From: Ruegeria sp. Ofav3-42
Lineage (GTDB): Bacteria > Pseudomonadota > Alphaproteobacteria > Rhodobacterales > Rhodobacteraceae
Length of the DNA stretch: 64,000 nucleotides
Assembly (NCBI RefSeq): GCF_022347725.1
Contig: NZ_JAKRGB010000013.1
Coordinates: forward strand, 1 to 64,000
Reading direction: 5' to 3'
The position numbers and the translations under genes are program-made. Position 1 is the stretch's first letter. Each line of letters starts with the position of its first letter. The notes below the pieces were generated by a model, which was not told the origin of the DNA, did not search any database, and saw only the letters and a program-made list of their open reading frames with translations. This document shows positions 24,089 to 33,424 of the stretch, in pieces.

Positions 24089-24666
24089 CCTCGTCGCGCA
24101 TCGTATTGGGGGTTTCCGGAGCATCGGGAGCCGTCCTTGGTCTGGCAGTGGCGCGATTGCTGTTGGCGCAGAATGTCGAAACGGATCTGGTTGTCAGTCC
24201 GGCCGCAAAACTCACACTGGCGCAGGAATGCAGCGCTGATGCTTTTGACGAACTTTGCATGTTGGCGACCCGCTGCCATGCCAATCAAAATGTCGGCGCG
24301 AGCATCGCATCAGGCTCGGTCCCTGTGTCCGGGATGATTGTCGCGCCCTGTTCCATGCGATCTCTGGCCGCGATCGCGCATGGTCTGGACGACAACCTGT
24401 TGACGCGCGCGGCCAGTGTGCAACTTAAAGAACGCCGGCCTCTGGTTTTGTTGACCCGCGAAGCGCCATTGACGCTCGCGCACCTACGAAACATGACCCT
24501 CGCTGCGGAAATGGGCGCAGTTATTATGCCCCCGGTTCCTCCGTTTTATCTGGGACTGCGCGATATATCCGGTATCGTCGATCAAATAGCAGCCCGCGCC
24601 GTCGATCAACTTCGTGTTTGCGAACCGGCGGCTGAGCGGTGGCAGCCTTCGGAAGGACAAGCATGA
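24085..24666 (+). CDS. ubiX: UbiX flavin prenyltransferase
   Basis: The 193-residue product is a UbiX/Pad1 flavoprotein that makes prenylated FMN, the cofactor of UbiD. It shows RIVLGVSGASGAVLGLAVAR, the flavin-binding GASGA motif, VVSPAAKLTL, GSVPVSGMIVAPCSMRSLAAIAHG, NLLTRAASVQLKERRPLVLLTRE and PLTLAHLRNM. It starts with ATG 24085, translationally coupled to ubiD through ATGA. The pair faces ubiTUV, so nearly the whole anaerobic quinone-ring module lies here. Confidence 0.93.
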   Translation: MTSSRIVLGVSGASGAVLGLAVARLLLAQNVETDLVVSPAAKLTLAQECSADAFDELCMLATRCHANQNVGASIASGSVPVSGMIVAPCSMRSLAAIAHGLDDNLLTRAASVQLKERRPLVLLTREAPLTLAHLRNMTLAAEMGAVIMPPVPPFYLGLRDISGIVDQIAARAVDQLRVCEPAAERWQPSEGQA

Positions 24667-24720
24667 TAGCCAAATCCGACCGCTTCTAAATCCAATCACA
24701 GTGTTTGCCCTGGCAGAACG

Positions 24721-25968
24721 TCACAGGAAGAACTCCGCCCGCTCGACCACCCAGATCATCGCGATCAGGCTGGCGACGGTGGCGACGACGGCGCGGGAAC
24801 CGGTCCAGATAGGCCCCGGCTGCTTGCGCAAGAACAGAACCAACGGCCAGACCAGCAGCACGATCAACAACTGCCCGACTTCGACACCGACATTGAAGGC
24901 CAGCAGGCTGTGCCAGACATTTGGTGCATCCACGCGCAGGATCTGGTGCAGCATGAAGGAAAAACCGAACCCGTGCAGCAATCCGATACCCGAGGTGATG
25001 GCAAAGGCCCTCAGATCTCCGTGCCCCTGCTCTGGCGGTCGGACGGCCATAACGGCGGCATAGATGATCGACAGGGCAATCAAAAGTTCAACCGTTGGTA
25101 TGAACCAGGCACCACTGGGCGCAATGCCAAAGAAGCCAAGGATCAAGGTCACCGTATGACCAAGAGTGAAGCCGGTGACCCGCGCCAACAGACTGTGCAG
25201 GTTCATCGCACCGATGATCATACACAGCACAAACAGCACATGGTCGGGGCCTTCGAGGATGTGGCGGGTGCCTTCAACCAAAAAGGTCGAGGCCGCAGCA
25301 GCGGCTGAACCTGACACAACAACCGGGTCATGCATCAGGCCCGTGGCGCGATATGTCCGTGTTTGATCTCCGTCGTAATCCAATATCAGGTTCGCCGTAT
25401 CCTCCTGCCCCGGCAGACCGGGATTTGAGGTATAGGCCAGGCTGTAGGTACTGACCGGCCCGGTGGAATAGCGCAGATGCAGGTCCACCATTACATCGCC
25501 CACATAGGTTTCATCCGCAGCGGCGAATACATCCCCATTGCCCAGTGCGCTCTGCGCCTCTGCCAAAGTTGCAAAACCCGGCTCCGATCCCAGAGGATGC
25601 AATCTCAATGTCAGTATCGAAGCGGCCCGTGCCTGCCCGTCTACCGTAAGCGTAAGCGTGCCTTCGGCGAGCGCCGCCAACCCGTTCGGATCGTTCTGCA
25701 CTGCTGCCTGATCCACGTAGTGCATCAGCACGCCGTTTTCGATCTGATTATGTGTGTAGGGCGCAGGTGCGGGCTGCCCGTCCGGACCTTCTGGCCCGAC
25801 CAACTCGGCGGCGACATAGGACATCGGCAGGCGCAGAAAGACATCCAACCCCTCGTCAGTATGTACAACATGATGCACCCGCACGTTCTGGTTCAGCTTG
25901 AAATGCGCAAAAGCGGCGTTGCCGGCCGACAGAAAGGCCATTGCAATCAGGAAAACAAACGGTCTCAT
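24721..25968 (-). CDS. HupE/UreJ-type membrane protein with large exported N-terminal domain
   Basis: The 415-residue product has a signal peptide (MRPFVFLIAMAFLSAGNAAF AH) and a roughly 200-residue extracytoplasmic region starting HFKLNQNVRVHHVVHTDEG. A C-terminal six-helix HupE/UreJ_2 domain begins FLVEGTRHILEGPDHVLFVL and contains FTLGHTVTLIL and ITSGIGLLHGFGFSFMLHQI. The conserved His/Asp residues in GPDH and LLHGFGF are probably metal-related, and HupE proteins are considered Ni/Co permeases. The start overlaps the stop of the upstream gene (ATGA), so both are one unit. Substrate unproven; no urease or hydrogenase gene is nearby. Confidence 0.75.
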   Translation of the reverse strand: MRPFVFLIAMAFLSAGNAAFAHFKLNQNVRVHHVVHTDEGLDVFLRLPMSYVAAELVGPEGPDGQPAPAPYTHNQIENGVLMHYVDQAAVQNDPNGLAALAEGTLTLTVDGQARAASILTLRLHPLGSEPGFATLAEAQSALGNGDVFAAADETYVGDVMVDLHLRYSTGPVSTYSLAYTSNPGLPGQEDTANLILDYDGDQTRTYRATGLMHDPVVVSGSAAAAASTFLVEGTRHILEGPDHVLFVLCMIIGAMNLHSLLARVTGFTLGHTVTLILGFFGIAPSGAWFIPTVELLIALSIIYAAVMAVRPPEQGHGDLRAFAITSGIGLLHGFGFSFMLHQILRVDAPNVWHSLLAFNVGVEVGQLLIVLLVWPLVLFLRKQPGPIWTGSRAVVATVASLIAMIWVVERAEFFL

Positions 25969-27722
25969 GAATTGCCTCCTTGCAGAAAAGCCTGATTTTT
26001 CATTCGGGCCTCAAGGATCGTCAGCCCTGAAAGGAACCACGCGCCTTCAATTTGCTCGACGTCCAGAACGGCCCGGTACGAAACAACTCGCTGGTGCATG
26101 TGCCCCCAGTGACCGCCACTGACCAATGCGTCCCATCGGGCTAATATCTGATCGCCGCCGTTCGCTGACGGCTTCACATCCTCAACGACAATGTTGCCAA
26201 AGTCTTTGGCCCGAGCATTCGCACCGGACGGCAACGCGACTGTCAGGCCTCGGTTCAATTCCACTTTGATTTCTTGCGTGTGCTGAGAAGCAACAAAGCT
26301 GCTCAGGGCGTGCGAAACTTTCGAATCTTCTGTTTCAAGGCGTGCGGCGGCCAGATTTGAAACGATGGCTTCGGTGATTTGTGACGCCGTTGCGCCATCG
26401 GGAATAACTTTGACCGGGAGGCTGAATTCGACCGTGCTCGACCTCAAGACACCAGAAATTATGGCGGTTGTTAGCAGGACCGCAGCGCAGCCTTTCCAAT
26501 GATGAGGGTACTTTCTTAGCGCGACTGCGGTGGCTAGCAACGCGAGCGCAAAAAGGCTTAATGAGAGCAGTGGAACATCGATTGACTGCGATATGGGAAT
26601 TACAATTGGTTGCGTACCGGGATCGCTCCAATTGAGGATGTAGTTCGTCCAAGAGATTTCTGGCGCGCCTGTGGTTACTTGGCCGGGTACAGCGCCTGCC
26701 GGATCGGAAATCTGGACGGGTACGGTATCTGAATCTTCCGTGAACAAATTCCACGCCATCGACAGGTTTTGAGGCAACGCATCGCGGGGATACGAAAGTA
26801 TGATGCCAAGAATAGCGGTTGCGCGGTCCGTTTGCGCCGGTTGATCTAGGACCTTCAATCCGTCGACACCGACAGACAGTTGCTCAACCCGGGCCGAGGC
26901 CGGCCGAGCGGCTTGACCCTCAATGATCAGCGGATTGCTTTTTGAAAACAGACCAATAGCCAGTTTTTTGATGTGCTCCATCGTGGTGGCGTTCAGTGAG
27001 GTCGCATCTCCAAGTTCCACGTCAGTCCAGGCCTCCAAATCGCGAAGGCGAAAGATGACCTCGTGCCGGACTTCACGCGGCTCGACCGTAACAAAGGACA
27101 TAAGCGCGGATTTGTGGTGCCGGGTCAGGTTCGGGTTCTCGAACTTGCTGTACCAGGGGTCTTTCCAGTTTGGGTAAAAAACCTCTGATCGGGACAGGTA
27201 GCGATAGTCTGTGACAGCCACACCAAGATGATCGAAAATGACGCCTATCGCCGCAGTCGGCACACCTTTGTCCGTAAGTGGCGGTGTGAAGGTGATCGTC
27301 CGTGGTTTTTGCTCAAACCCGTACTCCAGGACGACATAGACGACCTGGGGTGAGCGTTGATCTTGTGGCGACAGCCCGTAGCTTGGCCTGAAGGCTACGA
27401 CACGCTCTTTCCTTGGCCGGACTTCGACCAACCGGGTTTCTGGAACAAGTGCCGTTCCGTCGGCAAACACTTTGAATGCCTTACCCGACCGTTCCGACAG
27501 ATTGTCCGCCGGGCCCGTACCCTGCTCTGCCCGCGCCAGGAACAAAGGCATGTCATCAAAATCGATTTCCAGCGCGATGCGTACCCTGTCTTCGAGTACC
27601 GAGATTTCGGCAAAGTTTGCAGCCGTCTCTGCGCCATTTGCCGGCAAAAGGTCGGCTTGAGACGTCTGTGGCAGCAAGATCGTCACAACAGCCAATACAG
27701 CCCATCGCATGAGATACTTCAT
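25965..27722 (-). CDS. Uncharacterised membrane-anchored exported protein
   Basis: The 585-residue product starts at ATG 27722 (MKYLMRWAVLAVVTILLPQT SQA, a signal peptide), with GAGTGTGTCC ahead; the longer frame adds non-signal residues. The large exported region (about 25-420) is beta-rich with no family I recognise. A hydrophobic pair of helices follows (VPLLSLSLFALALLATAVAL, then CAAVLLTTAIISGVL), and a second exported domain ends the protein. It is coupled to the HupE-type gene by ATGA. Proteins like this often occur with HupE/UreJ_2 members and may form a complex; that is inference. Confidence 0.6.
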   Translation of the reverse strand: MKYLMRWAVLAVVTILLPQTSQADLLPANGAETAANFAEISVLEDRVRIALEIDFDDMPLFLARAEQGTGPADNLSERSGKAFKVFADGTALVPETRLVEVRPRKERVVAFRPSYGLSPQDQRSPQVVYVVLEYGFEQKPRTITFTPPLTDKGVPTAAIGVIFDHLGVAVTDYRYLSRSEVFYPNWKDPWYSKFENPNLTRHHKSALMSFVTVEPREVRHEVIFRLRDLEAWTDVELGDATSLNATTMEHIKKLAIGLFSKSNPLIIEGQAARPASARVEQLSVGVDGLKVLDQPAQTDRATAILGIILSYPRDALPQNLSMAWNLFTEDSDTVPVQISDPAGAVPGQVTTGAPEISWTNYILNWSDPGTQPIVIPISQSIDVPLLSLSLFALALLATAVALRKYPHHWKGCAAVLLTTAIISGVLRSSTVEFSLPVKVIPDGATASQITEAIVSNLAAARLETEDSKVSHALSSFVASQHTQEIKVELNRGLTVALPSGANARAKDFGNIVVEDVKPSANGGDQILARWDALVSGGHWGHMHQRVVSYRAVLDVEQIEGAWFLSGLTILEARMKNQAFLQGGNS

Positions 27723-27801
27723 TCGGACACACTCCTGAACAGAGTTGCTCTGTGCTTCCCGCTCCGAACCCGAGGGTGTGTTTGTAACAAGAAGCACAGA
27801 G

Positions 27802-27836
27802 ACCGGTGCCGGATCGGCGTGCCATCAGGCACCGGT
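27802..27836 (-). terminator. Strong intercistronic hairpin
   Basis: ACCGGTGCC and GGCACCGGT form a perfect 9-bp stem around a 17-base loop, starting 15 bp after the stop of the MBL-fold gene and 80 bp ahead of the next gene on the same strand. There is no strong U-tract, so it may attenuate or stabilise the transcript rather than end it. Confidence 0.6.
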
Positions 27837-27850
27837 TAGCTGACTTGGGA

Positions 27851-29182
27851 TCATTTGGGTTCCGACTTTTCCGGGTATGGAAATTCCTGACCTACGGCTT
27901 CGCTGGCCTCTTCGTAAATCGGCCGCAATACGTCGTCGACATCCAGCACGCCACCCGCAACAAAGTCGCTGAAGTCGAGCGTTTCCACACCAAGACTTTC
28001 AGCCATCTCCGTCTTGTCTTCTGCCTTTGGGGCCTCTGCCGGTGCCGCCAGCGGTGGTGCCCATGTCCGTTCCTCAGTCGCAGCCATCCGCACGCGGATG
28101 TCATCTTTGGTCACGTTCCAAACCATGAAGTCTTCGGACAGACTTAGAGGACCGTCATAGGTAGACCGAATGCGTTCATACACACCGTTGACGGTGTCGA
28201 AGTCGTTGAAGAAGTGATAGGCAACCGCCATTCGGGGTTTGATCTCGCTCATGACTTTTCCGAACGCCTCTGGCGCGGTGTGAACTTGAGTTCCCACTTG
28301 CAGAGCCGATTCCGGTGTAAATTTCATCTTGCTGACCAGTTCAGGCACCGCGATGAAACATTCATGGATCACCAAATCGGCATCCTTGGCGTATTCGACG
28401 AACCATTTATTAGGGTAAGTGTCCGAACTGAAAACAAACTTCAGGTCGTTCCATTCCAGCGCGTAGCTTACTGAGCCATCGATCGAGTGGATGGCCGGAA
28501 ACGTCCGAATGACAACGCCATTATCCTCGTAAATGGGTTCGTTCTCAAGTTTGTAGTCAAACTCGGTCACATCCATGACGTACCCACGGAAATCGACGTT
28601 TCCGGCCCGACCTGCCAGGTCCCAAGTCAGCATCTCTTGCATGCGGTCCAGAGCGTAGGCCGTCCCCAGTTCCGGGACAGCGCCACTTGGCCCCCAGACA
28701 CGCAAAGGTACATTTCGCCCCATCAAAGCTCCACCGATGAACAGGTCATGCAATGCCCCGAAATGATCGGTGTGCAAATGACCGATGAACACCTTGTCCA
28801 GGTAGTTATACGGAATCTGAAGCGAGGAGATCCGTTCGGCTGACCCCGATCCAATGTCGAACAGAAACTTGTCGCCGTTTCCAAGTTCGACAAGGAAACA
28901 AGCCGCGGCCTGCGCCGCACGTGTGGTCGGCATGCCCGTCCCGCAAGCAATCACCCGCATTTCGTCGGGCTGAAGGTCTTCACTGTTTGGGTAATACGTA
29001 TCTCTCTCCCTCGCCTTGACCGGGGACACTTCGGGAGTCGCCTCCTGAGCCAAGGCCATAGAAGGGCCAAAGGTTTCGCCAAGGATTTTTATCCCCCCAT
29101 TCGGGGCGGCCAACCAGATGCCAAAGGTTATCCCGGCCGCCAGGTAAGCTGAGTATTTCAATAGCTGATTTCGCCTTTTCAT
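27851..29182 (-). CDS. Exported metallo-beta-lactamase-fold hydrolase
   Basis: The 443-residue protein has a hydrophobic N-terminal export/anchor segment (LLKYSAYLAAGITFGIWLAA) and an MBL domain: MRVIACGTGMPTTRAAQAAA, the metal motif FIGHLHTDHFGALHDL (H-x-H-x-D-H), later His in FPAIHSIDG, the bridging Asp in FVFSSDTYPN and a final His in VAYHFFND. This is the tRNase-Z/arylsulfatase-like layout for small-substrate hydrolases. A proline/alanine/acid-rich tail follows (APAEAPKAEDKTEMAESLG). ATG 29182 is chosen because GGGAGAG precedes it. It is upstream of the membrane protein/HupE pair. Substrate unknown. Confidence 0.8.
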   Translation of the reverse strand: MKRRNQLLKYSAYLAAGITFGIWLAAPNGGIKILGETFGPSMALAQEATPEVSPVKARERDTYYPNSEDLQPDEMRVIACGTGMPTTRAAQAAACFLVELGNGDKFLFDIGSGSAERISSLQIPYNYLDKVFIGHLHTDHFGALHDLFIGGALMGRNVPLRVWGPSGAVPELGTAYALDRMQEMLTWDLAGRAGNVDFRGYVMDVTEFDYKLENEPIYEDNGVVIRTFPAIHSIDGSVSYALEWNDLKFVFSSDTYPNKWFVEYAKDADLVIHECFIAVPELVSKMKFTPESALQVGTQVHTAPEAFGKVMSEIKPRMAVAYHFFNDFDTVNGVYERIRSTYDGPLSLSEDFMVWNVTKDDIRVRMAATEERTWAPPLAAPAEAPKAEDKTEMAESLGVETLDFSDFVAGGVLDVDDVLRPIYEEASEAVGQEFPYPEKSEPK

Positions 29183-29394
29183 TTCTTGCTCTCCCATTTC
29201 GCCAAAGTCGCCGGAATGCTCGAAAGTGAATTATTGTGATGGCGACCGCACATCCATTGCGATGCAAAGCCAGTGTTCCGCATTTCTTATGCGCCGGTAA
29301 CGGATTCACCGTGACACAGGGGTGACTCACGATAGAATTCAGTGCATCATGATACGTGCATGTGTTCGTAGTGCCTTAAAAATACAGGTTTTTC

Positions 29395-30705
29395 ATGGAA
29401 ACCGGCATTCAGGAAGCTGACAAAGTAAAGGCGTTGCAATCTGTTTGCGACAGTGAGCTTTTTTCCCATTTGGACCGGCTTTGCGCCTTCCTGACATATG
29501 TAGTGACCGAAGAACTGGCCGGTCGCGGCGACCTCATCATGGGCAAGACAATTGCCCAGGATGTGTATGGCCGCGATCCGTCTGAGGCAGGCGACACCGA
29601 CAATGTCGTCAGGGTGGACGCGCGCAGGCTGAGGCAAAACCTTGACCACTATTACGACACGGCAGGTTCCGCCGACCCTGTCAGGATTTTTGTTGATACA
29701 GGAGGGTACCGACCACGCTTCGAAAGGGCTGAGGCGCCTCAACGCAAGAGCCAAGGTTCATCTAAACGCACTATTGGTTTCGCGGCGTTGGCTTTTGTGA
29801 TCGGCACCGCTATTGGTGTCGCTGTTGGGTTTGGCCCTCTGACAAGCCTGACCAAAGACCGCGCTCAGGATTTGTCGTCGACACCGTCGCATGACTCATT
29901 GAAACGTCAGGCCCTGCGGGAACAGTCAGCGACGTCGCTGCAAGCCGTCAATCTGGCGGAGCAAGCCAGAAGTATGATTTTCCCCATTTTTGACCGCCCC
30001 CGGCAAAAGCTGGTAACGGAAATATTCCGTCATGCGATTGAGCTTGGTCCGGATTATTTTGGCGGATACGCAGGCGCTGCCCAGACCCTTGCAACGCTTG
30101 CAATCATGACGCCTCCGGGCCCGGAGAAAAACGCATTGGTTGGTGAGGCACAGGCCATGGCTGAAAACGCGCTGCGTCTGGCACCCACGGACCCGTGGGC
30201 GCAGTCCGCTCAGGCTTGGGTCAAGTTTTCGAACCGAGAATATGATGAAGCTGTCAGAATATCGAACCGGGCGGTGACTTTTGCACCCGACGACGAAAAC
30301 GTCCTGGATGTTCACGGGTCGATCGCCTTGTTTTCGGGCAATTTCGCCGAAGCCGCCAGCGTTGCCGAAAAAGCCATGAACACTGGCGGCAGCAACAAGC
30401 GCTTAGCCAACCGAAATATTTATGGTGCTGCGAACTTCCATCTGGGAAACTACAAGGTATCTCTGGAGTCCCTATTGGCAGCCGCAGACTCCGGGGACCC
30501 GATAAGCGCGCCGTCCTTCGTGTATCAGACGGCCGCCCTTTTTGAGCTTGGGCGCATCGAAGACGCCGCGCGCAAACATGCCGAGTTGAAGAAATCCTGG
30601 CCCGATGTGGACGTTGAAAGAATGCTGACCGGAATCTTTCGAAGCCCCGCGCATGTCGAGAAAGTGATGAAGAGCATCAGAATGTTAGAGCAAGAAACGA
30701 ACTAG
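29395..30705 (+). CDS. Membrane-anchored TPR protein with cyclase-associated N-terminal domain
   Basis: The 436-residue protein has an N-terminal region (about 15-105) of the kind found ahead of TPR arrays in rhizobial/roseobacter cyclases and regulators: LDRLCAFLTYVVTEELAGRG, IAQDVYGRDP, NVVRVDARRLRQNLDHYYDT, FVDTGGYRPRFE. One transmembrane helix follows (TIGFAALAFVIGTAIGVAVG), then an alpha-solenoid with TPR-like repeats (HAIELGPDYFGGYAGAAQTL, ENALRLAPTDPWAQSAQAWV, SNRAVTFAPDDENVLDVHGS). No cyclase or HTH domain is recognisable. It is divergent from the MBL gene with about 210 bp between, so it may control that operon. Confidence 0.65.
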   Translation: METGIQEADKVKALQSVCDSELFSHLDRLCAFLTYVVTEELAGRGDLIMGKTIAQDVYGRDPSEAGDTDNVVRVDARRLRQNLDHYYDTAGSADPVRIFVDTGGYRPRFERAEAPQRKSQGSSKRTIGFAALAFVIGTAIGVAVGFGPLTSLTKDRAQDLSSTPSHDSLKRQALREQSATSLQAVNLAEQARSMIFPIFDRPRQKLVTEIFRHAIELGPDYFGGYAGAAQTLATLAIMTPPGPEKNALVGEAQAMAENALRLAPTDPWAQSAQAWVKFSNREYDEAVRISNRAVTFAPDDENVLDVHGSIALFSGNFAEAASVAEKAMNTGGSNKRLANRNIYGAANFHLGNYKVSLESLLAAADSGDPISAPSFVYQTAALFELGRIEDAARKHAELKKSWPDVDVERMLTGIFRSPAHVEKVMKSIRMLEQETN

Positions 30706-30738
30706 AAGACCGATGAAATTTGCGCTTGCACTTCGTGA

Positions 30739-31494
30739 TTAAGTCACAACCGGTCCGGCAATCACCAAAGACTGCGCGTCAAAGTATGCATCCACCAGAA
30801 AATGGGTCATCAGATTTTGTCGTGTCAGAACGTCTGAGGGCTTGCCCCGGTCAACGATTTTACCACCGCTCATCAGGTGAATATGATCGCAGTACCGTGC
30901 AACGAGGTTGAGATCGTGAAGTGTCATCAAAACTGTTCGGCCACGCCGTTTGACTTCGTTCAAAAGCACCAGTTGGTAGTGCAAATCAAGATGGTTGGTC
31001 GGCTCATCGAGAATGTAGATTTCCGGATCACTGGCCAATAGCTGGGCGAAGTAACACCGTTGCAATTCGCCACCTGACAAACGGTCGGCAGGTTGGCCTC
31101 GCTTTTCACTTAGCCCAACCAGTGCAAGCGCTTCGTCTCTGCGTCGGGCCAGGTCAGCCCCGCTTAATCCCAGAACAGAAAGACCGATTTCAACGATATC
31201 CTCGGGCGTCAGCCCGGCCAGCAGTCCCGAACTCTGCACCAAAGCCCCGGCTTTCTGCGCCCACTCGTGATGGCTGCATTCGTCTATACCCCGGCCATCT
31301 GCGACGATCGTGCCAGCACTTGGGCGCAAGGCACGATAGATCGTCCGCAAGACAGTCGTTTTACCGGAGCCGTTCGGACCCAGCAAACAATGTATTTCAC
31401 CTTTTGGAATGGCCAGAGAAACGTCGCGGACATAGGGCCGCCCACCAACTTCGACCGAAAGATCACGGATATTCAACGCAAAATCAGCTTGCAC
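30739..31494 (-). CDS. btuD: Cobalamin-type ABC transporter ATP-binding protein
   Basis: The roughly 251-residue FecE/BtuD-type ATPase has Walker A GPNGSGKTTVL, Q-loop ALVQSSGLLAG, signature RLSGGELQRCYFAQLL, Walker B IYILDEPTNHLD and H-loop MTLHDLN. The start is taken as GTG 31494 (VQADFALNIRDLSVEVGG), which overlaps the permease stop by 11 bp; the open frame to 31557 encodes Cys/His-rich residues that are antisense to nothing but do not fit the family. It powers the permease next to it. Cobalamin or a cobinamide-like corrinoid is inferred from the upstream B12 riboswitch. Confidence 0.85.
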   Translation of the reverse strand: MQADFALNIRDLSVEVGGRPYVRDVSLAIPKGEIHCLLGPNGSGKTTVLRTIYRALRPSAGTIVADGRGIDECSHHEWAQKAGALVQSSGLLAGLTPEDIVEIGLSVLGLSGADLARRRDEALALVGLSEKRGQPADRLSGGELQRCYFAQLLASDPEIYILDEPTNHLDLHYQLVLLNEVKRRGRTVLMTLHDLNLVARYCDHIHLMSGGKIVDRGKPSDVLTRQNLMTHFLVDAYFDAQSLVIAGPVVT

Positions 31495-32491
31495 GGCGCA
31501 ACCCTCGCAAAATGATGATGAATGGTGGGGCTGCGAACAATGCAAGCAAAACGCCAAGAGGTAACTCCTGCGGAGCCAGTAGTGTGCGGCACAACAGATC
31601 GACAGCCATCAGAACAATCGCACCCAGAACCATCGACAAAGGCAACAAAACCTTGTGACGTGCACCCACCAGCAGCCGCGCCATATGCGGCACGATCAGG
31701 CCTATAAAACCCACAATGCCAGCAATAGAAACGGCAAGACCTGTCAGAACAACGGTCGCCACAAAGATCATCACGCGAAGACGTCCAGTACGAATACCCA
31801 GCGCCTGCGCGTGCTCTTCCCCCAGCAATGTTGCGTCCAAGGCATCGGAACGCAGCAACGAGAGGCTGGCGATTACTGCAAGCGACAGCGCCAAAAGCGG
31901 CAGCTCTCTCCACTCGGTTCCCGCGGCGGTACCCATCAGCCAACCCAACGCGTTACGGGTAACATGCGGATCCCCGATATAAAGAAAAAAGGCCGTCACC
32001 GACTGGAACATCAAAGACACCGCAACGCCCGCCAGAATAACGACCAGCGGATCAATCTGGTGCCCGCGTTGTTGGGACAGGCCTAGCGTCATCAGGAACG
32101 CCACTGCGGCTCCGGTGAAGGCGATCACGGGAACACCCAACACTTCGGTCACCGAAGCCGGCAACCAGATGATCGCGGCCACAGCTGCGGCGGACGCTCC
32201 GGAAGACAGTCCCATCAGGTATGGGTCCGCCATAGGGTTACGCAATGCCGTCTGCATCAGCGCGCCCGCCAAGGCAAGCCCGGCCCCGATCAGTCCAACC
32301 GCCAGCACACGGGGAATGCGCCATTGCCAAACGATCAGCGAAAGTCCGCGCGGGGCGTCTTCGGCACGTATCAGAATGGCAAAGCGATCCGACCAGCTTA
32401 TATCTGCGGTGCCCCACAGAACACCCGCGATGGCGACCAACAACATTGCGACCATCGCTGTGGGAAAGAGGACCAGAAACCGGGATTGCAT
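31484..32491 (-). CDS. btuC: Cobalamin-type ABC transporter permease (FecCD family)
   Basis: The 335-residue protein with about ten hydrophobic segments follows the FecCD/BtuC pattern: WRIPRVLAVGLIGAGLALAG ALMQTALRNPMADPYLMGLS SGAS, then QIDPLVVILAGVAVSLMFQS, NALGWLMGTAAG, GLAVSIAGIVGFIGLIVPHM ARLLVGARHK and LCRTLLAPQELPLGVLLALF. It forms the inner-membrane channel with the adjacent ATPase. It starts 1 bp after the binding-protein stop, so translation is coupled. Confidence 0.88.
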   Translation of the reverse strand: MQSRFLVLFPTAMVAMLLVAIAGVLWGTADISWSDRFAILIRAEDAPRGLSLIVWQWRIPRVLAVGLIGAGLALAGALMQTALRNPMADPYLMGLSSGASAAAVAAIIWLPASVTEVLGVPVIAFTGAAVAFLMTLGLSQQRGHQIDPLVVILAGVAVSLMFQSVTAFFLYIGDPHVTRNALGWLMGTAAGTEWRELPLLALSLAVIASLSLLRSDALDATLLGEEHAQALGIRTGRLRVMIFVATVVLTGLAVSIAGIVGFIGLIVPHMARLLVGARHKVLLPLSMVLGAIVLMAVDLLCRTLLAPQELPLGVLLALFAAPPFIIILRGLRRAS

Positions 32492-33424
32492 TTACTTGAG
32501 GTCTGCCAGCTGCGCGTTCAGGTTTTCCACACCGTCAGCAAAGCGCATTCCCAGCAATGTCTCAGAAAACGGCACCGTTACGAACCGCCCTTCCCTGACA
32601 GCAGTCAGTTCGGACAGAACCGGGTCGTTTTCCATATACGCACGCTTATCCGCCGCCGAGGACCATCCCGCTTCGATCAGCAGGATCACATCGGGGTCTG
32701 CCTCGACCACGCGTTCCCAGGCAAGATCGACCCATGTGCCCTCGACGTCAGCGCTGATGCTGTTCAAACCTGCGGTTTTCGCAACCAGTGCCGGTCCGCT
32801 GCAACACCCGATCGAATAAGGCGTTTCGTCGCCGCTATCGTAGATGAACGCCGATCGGCCCGCACCAGCCGGATCTGCCTGAACCGCATCAATACGTGCC
32901 TTCGTTTCTGAGATCAGCTTTTCAGCGCGATCATTAACATCAAAAACCTTCCCGATTGCCTTGATATCATTAAGAATTGGCTCGATGGTCAGCGGTACAT
33001 TCTTGGGATGGGCTTCACCGCACGACGCGTCGACCAGGTAGGTGCCGATACCCAGATCATGCCATTTCTGCGCCGCCCCCAGATTGTCCTCGGAAAACGC
33101 AGAGCCAAAACCTGCAAACAGAAAATCCGGCTCGTTGGATAGTACAACCTCGGCTGCGGGGTATTTCTCGGCGAGGACCGGGACCGAAACGAATGCTTCT
33201 TGCCACTGTGCCGGGATTTCATCGTCCAGATAGGCGGTGCCGACCATCGATTCCTGCAACCCAAGCGCCAGCATCACCTCGGTCGCCTGTTGGTTCAAAG
33301 TGATCGCCCGCGCCGGAGCTTTCTCGAAGGTGAATTCGGTACCGCAACTTTGCACGGTCACAGGAGCGGCCTGAGCAGTTGCGGCGACGAACCCCAGGGG
33401 CACAAGATATTTAAGCAGGTTCAT
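32492..33424 (-). CDS. btuF: Corrinoid ABC transporter substrate-binding protein
   Basis: The 310-residue periplasmic protein has a signal peptide MNLLKYLVPLGFVAATAQAA. The mature part is a class III binding protein (PeriBP_2/BtuF): VTVQSCGTEFTFEKAPARAI TLNQQATEVMLALGLQESMV, VVLSNEPDFLFAGFGSAFSE, DVILLIEAGWSS and GRFVTVPFSETLLG. Two cysteine sites (VDASCGEAHPKN, SIGCCSGPAL) may form a disulfide or contact ligand. ATG 33424 with AGGAGA upstream sets the start. It overlaps the preceding CbiX/ferredoxin gene by 14 bp. Confidence 0.85.
   Translation of the reverse strand: MNLLKYLVPLGFVAATAQAAPVTVQSCGTEFTFEKAPARAITLNQQATEVMLALGLQESMVGTAYLDDEIPAQWQEAFVSVPVLAEKYPAAEVVLSNEPDFLFAGFGSAFSEDNLGAAQKWHDLGIGTYLVDASCGEAHPKNVPLTIEPILNDIKAIGKVFDVNDRAEKLISETKARIDAVQADPAGAGRSAFIYDSGDETPYSIGCCSGPALVAKTAGLNSISADVEGTWVDLAWERVVEADPDVILLIEAGWSSAADKRAYMENDPVLSELTAVREGRFVTVPFSETLLGMRFADGVENLNAQLADLK

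Noticed and set aside
24085..24337. Alternative frames inside ubiX
   Set aside because: They overlap the clear UbiX frame and lack any motif.
32115..32819. 234-codon + strand frame over btuC/btuF
   Set aside because: Low-complexity Ser/Ala/Arg/Thr composition and complete overlap with well-supported genes.
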